Assembly (NCBI RefSeq): GCF_013201825.1
Contig: NZ_CP053836.1
Span: forward strand, 62,001-126,000
Direction: 5' to 3'
Length of the DNA: 64,000 bases
Source of the DNA: Halarcobacter ebronensis
GTDB taxonomy: Bacteria; Campylobacterota; Campylobacteria; Campylobacterales; Arcobacteraceae
The notes beneath the pieces were generated by a model. That model made no database searches. It worked only from the letters and a program-made list of their open reading frames with translations, and was not told the DNA's origin. This document shows, piece by piece, positions 59,980 to 64,000 of this stretch (positions are counted from its first letter, which is position 1; each line of letters begins with the position of its first letter). The position numbers and the translations under genes were made by a program.

Positions 59980-61212
59980 TTATCTTACTTGACCATTCCC
60001 ATAGATTTTATATTTAAAAGTTGTAAGATCATTTATCCCCATTGGACCTCTTGAGTGAAGTTTATTTGTTGAAATTCCAACTTCAGCCCCAAGTCCAAAA
60101 GCTCCACCATCAGTAAATCTTGTACTTGCATTTGCATATACACAAGCTGCATCAACTTCATTTAAGAATTTATTTACAGTTGTGTAGTTTTCACTAATTA
60201 TTGATTCAGAGTGACCTGAACCATGTTTTGCAATATGAAAAATTGCTTCATCTACATTTTTTACCACTTTTATATTTAAAATGTTTGCCAAATACTCTGT
60301 ATCATAATCCTCTTGGGTTGCACACTTTATATCTATATATTTTCTTGTAACTTCGCAACCTTTTAGTTGGGTGTTATATGACATAAAAGCCTCATACAAA
60401 GGAGGAAGAATATATGGTGCCACATCTTTATGAATAAGAAGTGTTTCCATTGAGTTACATACTCCTGGTCTTTGCACTTTTGCATTTATAGCAATTTGAA
60501 TTGCTTTTTCATGATTTGCAGCCTCATCAATAAAAATGTGACATAAACCTTTATCATGTTTTACAACAGGTACAGTTGAGTTTTCACTAACATATCTAAT
60601 TAGTGCTTCTCCACCTCTTGGAATAATTAAGTCCACATATTTGTCTTGTTTTATAAGTGTTGCAACACCCTCTCTGCTTGAATCTGGTATAAGTGATATT
60701 GCTTGTTCTGGAATTTTGTTTTTTGCTAATACATGTCTTAATACATTTGCAATGGCACTATTTGAGTGTTCAGCCTCTTTACCACCTTTTAAAACACAAA
60801 CATTTCCACTTTTAAAGCATAAAGCAGCGGTATCAGAAGTAACATTTGGTCTGCTCTCATAGATAATACCTATAACACCTATAGGAATAGATACTTTTTG
60901 TATATTTAAACCATTTTGAGTAACCCATCCATCAAGAACTCTTCCAACTGGTTCTTTTAGTGCGGCAATCTCTCTTAGGGCATTTGCCATTGCTTCAACT
61001 CTTTCCCCTGTTAAAAGAAGTCTATCTAATAGTGCTTCAGGAAGATTGTTTAGTTTTGCATGGCTCATATCTTTTTCATTATTTGAAACAATAAAATCAC
61101 AGTGTTCCATTAGAGCATCTGCCATTTCAAGTAAAACTCTGTTTTTTATTTCACCACTTAATGTGGCTATCTCTCTACTAATTTTTTTTGATTCTTCTAA
61201 AAATTGTTGCAT
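59980..61212 (-). CDS. proA: Gamma-glutamyl phosphate reductase
   Basis: ProA reduces gamma-glutamyl phosphate with NADPH in proline synthesis. The 410-residue protein has the aldehyde-dehydrogenase-like catalytic cysteine in RPGVCNSMETLL (about residue 251), GVIGIIYESRPNVT (about 112-125) and the C-terminal HSRGPMGINDLTTFKY. proB is not adjacent. Confidence 0.96.
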   Translation of the reverse strand: MQQFLEESKKISREIATLSGEIKNRVLLEMADALMEHCDFIVSNNEKDMSHAKLNNLPEALLDRLLLTGERVEAMANALREIAALKEPVGRVLDGWVTQNGLNIQKVSIPIGVIGIIYESRPNVTSDTAALCFKSGNVCVLKGGKEAEHSNSAIANVLRHVLAKNKIPEQAISLIPDSSREGVATLIKQDKYVDLIIPRGGEALIRYVSENSTVPVVKHDKGLCHIFIDEAANHEKAIQIAINAKVQRPGVCNSMETLLIHKDVAPYILPPLYEAFMSYNTQLKGCEVTRKYIDIKCATQEDYDTEYLANILNIKVVKNVDEAIFHIAKHGSGHSESIISENYTTVNKFLNEVDAACVYANASTRFTDGGAFGLGAEVGISTNKLHSRGPMGINDLTTFKYKIYGNGQVR

Positions 61213-61290
61213 GAAGTATCCTGATAATTATAAATTGGGTAATTTTATCTAAATTTTACTTTTTTTAAAAAGGAGAGTTTGTAGGAAGTT

Positions 61291-61316
61291 TATGGTAGTA
61301 GAGAACCACTACCATA
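61291..61316. other. Hairpin downstream of trxA
   Basis: TATGGTAGT (61291-61299) pairs perfectly with ACTACCATA (61308-61316) over an eight-base loop. It lies just after the trxA stop on the minus strand, without a strong following U-run. Confidence 0.5.
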
Positions 61317-61321
61317 AAAAA

Positions 61322-61639
61322 TTATAGTTGCGCGTTTATTTTATCAGTTAATGCTTGTTTAGAGTGTGCACCTATTACTTGATCTACAACTTCACCATTT
61401 TTCATTATTAACATTGTTGGAACAGATCTTATTCCATACTTTACCGCTAAATCTTGTTGTTCATCTGTGTTTACTTTACAAATATTAGCTTTCCCTTCAA
61501 AATCCACTGCTAATTCATCAATTACGGGAGCAAGCATTCTACAAGGACCACACCAAGGAGCCCAGAAATCTACAAAAGATACACCTTTTTCTACTGTAGA
61601 GTCAAAATTTTCAGCTGTCAATTCAATATATCCTGCCAT
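61322..61639 (-). CDS. trxA: Thioredoxin
   Basis: The 105-residue protein has the active site FWAPWCGPCRM (about residues 25-35) and the cis-proline region RSVPTMLIMKNGE. It reduces disulfides in the cytoplasm and feeds ribonucleotide reductase, among others. The ATG at 61639 has AAAGGA six bases upstream; the ATG at 61654 is five codons earlier and lies over that ribosome site. It is divergent from the HxlR regulator at 61775. Confidence 0.96.
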   Translation of the reverse strand: MAGYIELTAENFDSTVEKGVSFVDFWAPWCGPCRMLAPVIDELAVDFEGKANICKVNTDEQQDLAVKYGIRSVPTMLIMKNGEVVDQVIGAHSKQALTDKINAQL

Positions 61640-61774
61640 AAAAAATCCTTTCATATTTATTAATGGAAAAGATTTTATCTAAAAAGGTACAAAAAATCAA
61701 GTATGTACTAAAAAGTTTTATAGTTACCTTTAAGTAACTATATATTAAAATTTAGAAAACTCCAAAGGTATATA

Positions 61775-62131
61775 ATGGAAAGTAAAAATTATAACTGTTT
61801 TTTTCAATTGGCAACAGATATTATTGGTGGAAAATGGAAGAGTATGGTAATTTGGGTTTTGAGAAAAGATATAAAAAGAAATGGTGAAATCAAAAAGATG
61901 ATACCAGACATAAGTCAAAAGATGTTAACTCAACAGTTAAGAGAGCTCGAAAATGCTGGAGTTGTTGAGAGGCTTGTATATCCTATAGTCCCTCCAAAAG
62001 TTGAGTACAAATTAACCTCTGCTGGGCAAAAACTCATTCCTATTCTTGAACAACTTCATGATTGGGGAAGAGAATACGCAAAAGATAATAATATAAAAAT
62101 TACAAAAGATCCAAACTGCGTATTAGAGTAG
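61775..62131 (+). CDS. HxlR-family regulator
   Basis: The 118-residue winged-helix protein has the family pattern IIGGKWKSMVIWVL, ISQKMLTQQLRELENAGVVERLVYP and VEYKLTSAGQKLIPIL. A cysteine at the N-terminus (YNCFFQLA, about residue 9) is where redox- or aldehyde-sensing HxlR proteins react. It lies between trxA and the quinone oxidoreductase gene, and a second HxlR gene is on the other side of that gene. It may sense thiol-reactive stress. Confidence 0.92.
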   Translation: MESKNYNCFFQLATDIIGGKWKSMVIWVLRKDIKRNGEIKKMIPDISQKMLTQQLRELENAGVVERLVYPIVPPKVEYKLTSAGQKLIPILEQLHDWGREYAKDNNIKITKDPNCVLE

Positions 62132-62134
62132 AAA

Positions 62135-63112
62135 TTATTCTACTCTAACCAAATATCTTCCTACAGCTTCCCCTGAAAGTAGTTTTTTATAGGCATCTGA
62201 TATCTCTTCTAAAGTGATTTCAGTTGTTAAACTATTTAAAGAGTCAATTTTAAACTCACTTGCTAGTTTTTCCCAAGCTTTCTCTTTTTTATTTATAGAG
62301 CACTCAACTGAGTCAATTCCTATTAATCTAACACCTCTTAAAATAAATGGGAAAACATTTGTATGAAGTTCAAAAGATGAGGTTAATCCACAACAAGTTG
62401 CAACCCCATCATATTTTAATACTTTAAGTGCCTGTACTAAAATATTTCCTCCGACTGTATCAATCATACCATCATATTTTTCACTACCAAGTGGTTTACT
62501 ATTTTCCACATCAAAATCTTTTCTAAGTATTACCTCTTTTGCTCCAAGCTCTTGTAAAAATGGTATTTTTTCTTCTTTCCCTGAAATAGCAGTTACCTCA
62601 AAACCTAATTTGCTTAAAATAGCTACAGCAATGCTTCCAACGCCTCCTGTTGCCCCAGAGACTAAAATTTTTCCATTTTTTATGCCATTATTTAGTAGTT
62701 CATTTACACTTAGTGCTGCTGTAAGTCCAGCTGTACCATAGGTCATTATCTCTTTTGAGCTTAGATTCGTTGGAGTTTTTATTACCCATGAAGAAGGTAC
62801 CTTTACAAATTGGGCATGACCACCATTTGTATTCATTCCCAAATCATATCCAGTAACAGTTACCCTGTCCCCTTTTTTAAACTTCTCATCTTTTGATTCT
62901 TCAACAATCCCTGAAATGTCAATCCCTGTTGTATGGGGAAAAACTCTTGTAACTCCTGGATTTCCTACAGAACTTAGTGCATCTTTATAATTAAGAGATG
63001 AATATTGCGTTTTTATTAATATTTCACTATCTTCTATTTTTGGTATCTCAAGCTCTTTAACTCCTGAGATAAATCTTTTATCTTCAACTTTTTCTACAAC
63101 ATAAGCTTTCAT
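62135..63112 (-). CDS. YhdH/AcuI-like zinc-free NADPH quinone/acrylyl reductase
   Basis: The 325-residue medium-chain reductase has the YhdH pattern: SSLNYKDALS, GIDISGIVEESKDEKFKKGD, VTGYDLGMNTNGGHAQF, and the nucleotide loop GATGGVGSIAV (about residues 153-163). YhdH/AcuI reduces acrylyl-CoA or other electrophilic double bonds. HxlR regulators flank it on both sides, which suggests induction by electrophiles. Confidence 0.92.
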   Translation of the reverse strand: MKAYVVEKVEDKRFISGVKELEIPKIEDSEILIKTQYSSLNYKDALSSVGNPGVTRVFPHTTGIDISGIVEESKDEKFKKGDRVTVTGYDLGMNTNGGHAQFVKVPSSWVIKTPTNLSSKEIMTYGTAGLTAALSVNELLNNGIKNGKILVSGATGGVGSIAVAILSKLGFEVTAISGKEEKIPFLQELGAKEVILRKDFDVENSKPLGSEKYDGMIDTVGGNILVQALKVLKYDGVATCCGLTSSFELHTNVFPFILRGVRLIGIDSVECSINKKEKAWEKLASEFKIDSLNSLTTEITLEEISDAYKKLLSGEAVGRYLVRVE

Positions 63113-63239
63113 AAATACCCCTTTTGCCTTTTGATTTATTTTAAAACTTTAGCTAAAATAGTAACAAAGAACAAGTACTTACAAAAAAAACAGGTACTTA
63201 CTAAAAAGATACTTTTATGGTGTTTTGGGAGAGTTTGTT

Positions 63240-63575
63240 ATGAATAAAATTGAAGAATTTAATGAAAATGGTGAGAAGTGTCCAGTTGAAACAGCACTTG
63301 ATATATTAGCAGGAAAATGGAAAATATTAATTTTATGGTATTTAAGAAGTGAAACAAAAAGGTTTAATGAACTTCAAAAACTACTTCCAAACGTTACTCA
63401 AAAGATGCTAATACAAAAACTAAGAGAACTTGAAAAAGATGGAATTGTACAAAGGGTTGTTTATCCTGTAGTTCCGCCTAAAGTTGAGTACTCATTAACA
63501 GATTATGGAATGAGTTTAAAACCTATCTTAAAGCAGTTGTATTTGTGGGGCGAGATACATAAACAAAAAGTTTAG
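63240..63575 (+). CDS. HxlR-family regulator
   Basis: From ATG 63240 (GGGAGAG about seven bases upstream, preferred over TTG 63225) the protein has 111 residues. It resembles the HxlR at 61775: [47 protein letters not shown] and [17 protein letters not shown] cysteine before the first helix (EKCPVE) is the likely sensor. It is divergent from the YhdH-like gene and probably controls it. Confidence 0.92.
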   Translation: MNKIEEFNENGEKCPVETALDILAGKWKILILWYLRSETKRFNELQKLLPNVTQKMLIQKLRELEKDGIVQRVVYPVVPPKVEYSLTDYGMSLKPILKQLYLWGEIHKQKV

Positions 63576-64000
63576 GCTTTTCTTTTTATTAAAAAATAGA
63601 TAATTGTACTAAGTCCTGCGCTTGAAAGCACCATAGTCATTATCATTATTTGATATCTTACAGCTATTAAAGGATCAACACCTGAGAGTATTTGTCCTGT
63701 CATCATTCCAGGAAGAGAAACAAGTCCCACTGCAAGTAAAGCATTTATTTGCGGTATTAAACAGGCTTTAAAAGCTATCTCCCTTGCTTTTTCAAAGCTC
63801 TCTTCTCTTAAAGACTCTTTTTCAAATCTTTCAATTGCAAGGGAGAGTGCATTCATTGTATTTGCAAAGATCATTCCTGATAGAGGAATAATATATCTTG
63901 GTTCATAGGTATATTCTAGCTTCAATACTAAAATTATTATAAAAAGATTTATAAGTCCTGCTCCCAAAATAGCTACAAAGATTTGTAAATAGTGTTTTTT
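63572..64000 (-). CDS. FetB/YbbM-like iron-export ABC permease (truncated by the window edge)
   Basis: The reading frame stays open to the right edge, so the N-terminus is missing and the apparent start at 63967 (a TTG) is internal. The visible 142 residues have [51 protein letters not shown] and a C-terminal helix ending in KRKA, all typical of the UPF0014/FetB permease. It overlaps the HxlR stop by four bases on the opposite strand. Confidence 0.88.
   Translation of the reverse strand, partial: KKHYLQIFVAILGAGLINLFIIILVLKLEYTYEPRYIIPLSGMIFANTMNALSLAIERFEKESLREESFEKAREIAFKACLIPQINALLAVGLVSLPGMMTGQILSGVDPLIAVRYQIMIMTMVLSSAGLSTIIYFLIKRKA

Overview
The window is AT-rich, tightly packed DNA from a nitrogen-fixing member of the Campylobacterota, most likely the Arcobacter group. 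This is inferred from base composition, the CJM1_0395/SprA-type putative metalloprotease, a 7TM-DISM diguanylate cyclase, the NrdA insertion and the overall gene mix; no rRNA is present to confirm it. No tRNA, rRNA, insertion sequence or CRISPR array was found.

Layout. 1-1 kb: nifH at the left edge on the minus strand, with its sigma-54 promoter; nifDK presumably lie just outside. 1.2-4 kb: cardiolipin synthase, an endonuclease/phosphatase-family protein and a MOSC protein. 4-8.4 kb: a complete pstSCAB-phoU phosphate operon. 8.4-13.3 kb: a Tle1-like (DUF2235) phospholipase with two tandem Sel1-repeat lipoproteins, probably an effector with duplicated immunity genes. 13.3-40.2 kb: a large nif island. 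40.2-64 kb: mostly housekeeping genes (rluA-type, purB, nrdAB, CYTH, GGDEF, LysE and EamA exporters, proA, trxA, HxlR regulators), ending in a truncated fetB-like permease.

The nif island is divided into modules by sigma-54 promoters that all fit GG-N10-GC and read NGGAAYRNTWWWTGCA. They precede nifH, nifX-DUF269-nifF-nifW-nifZ-(degenerate ferredoxin)-fdx-rpoN, a Tpx-like/ankyrin/SagB-like module, nifN, nifE, a nifX-like/ferredoxin/NifU-fusion/flavodiiron operon, a 61-residue protein, nifB, and nifV-GNAT-CCE_0567-BFD-LRR-nifQ. Several computed start codons (TTG or ATG) fall inside these promoter elements, so I moved those starts downstream. rpoN itself is the last gene of the nifX operon, so sigma-54 may be raised as part of the programme it serves. 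nifE and nifN are separated by non-nif genes, and a chemoreceptor plus sensor kinase sit upstream of nifE.

The least ordinary content is: (i) the accessory nif proteins: a HicB-like/Sel1/NifU-C fusion, a ferredoxin paralogue that has lost two cluster ligands, two Tpx-fold proteins without the peroxidatic cysteine, and SagB-like, ankyrin and LRR proteins; (ii) the tandem Sel1 lipoprotein duplication whose breakpoint gave one copy the first 11 codons of the effector; (iii) genes too short for routine calling: two tandem 33-residue membrane microproteins and a 32-residue polyproline protein coupled to a three-helix membrane protein; (iv) a triplicated rpoN 3' end. All functions are inferred from sequence alone.
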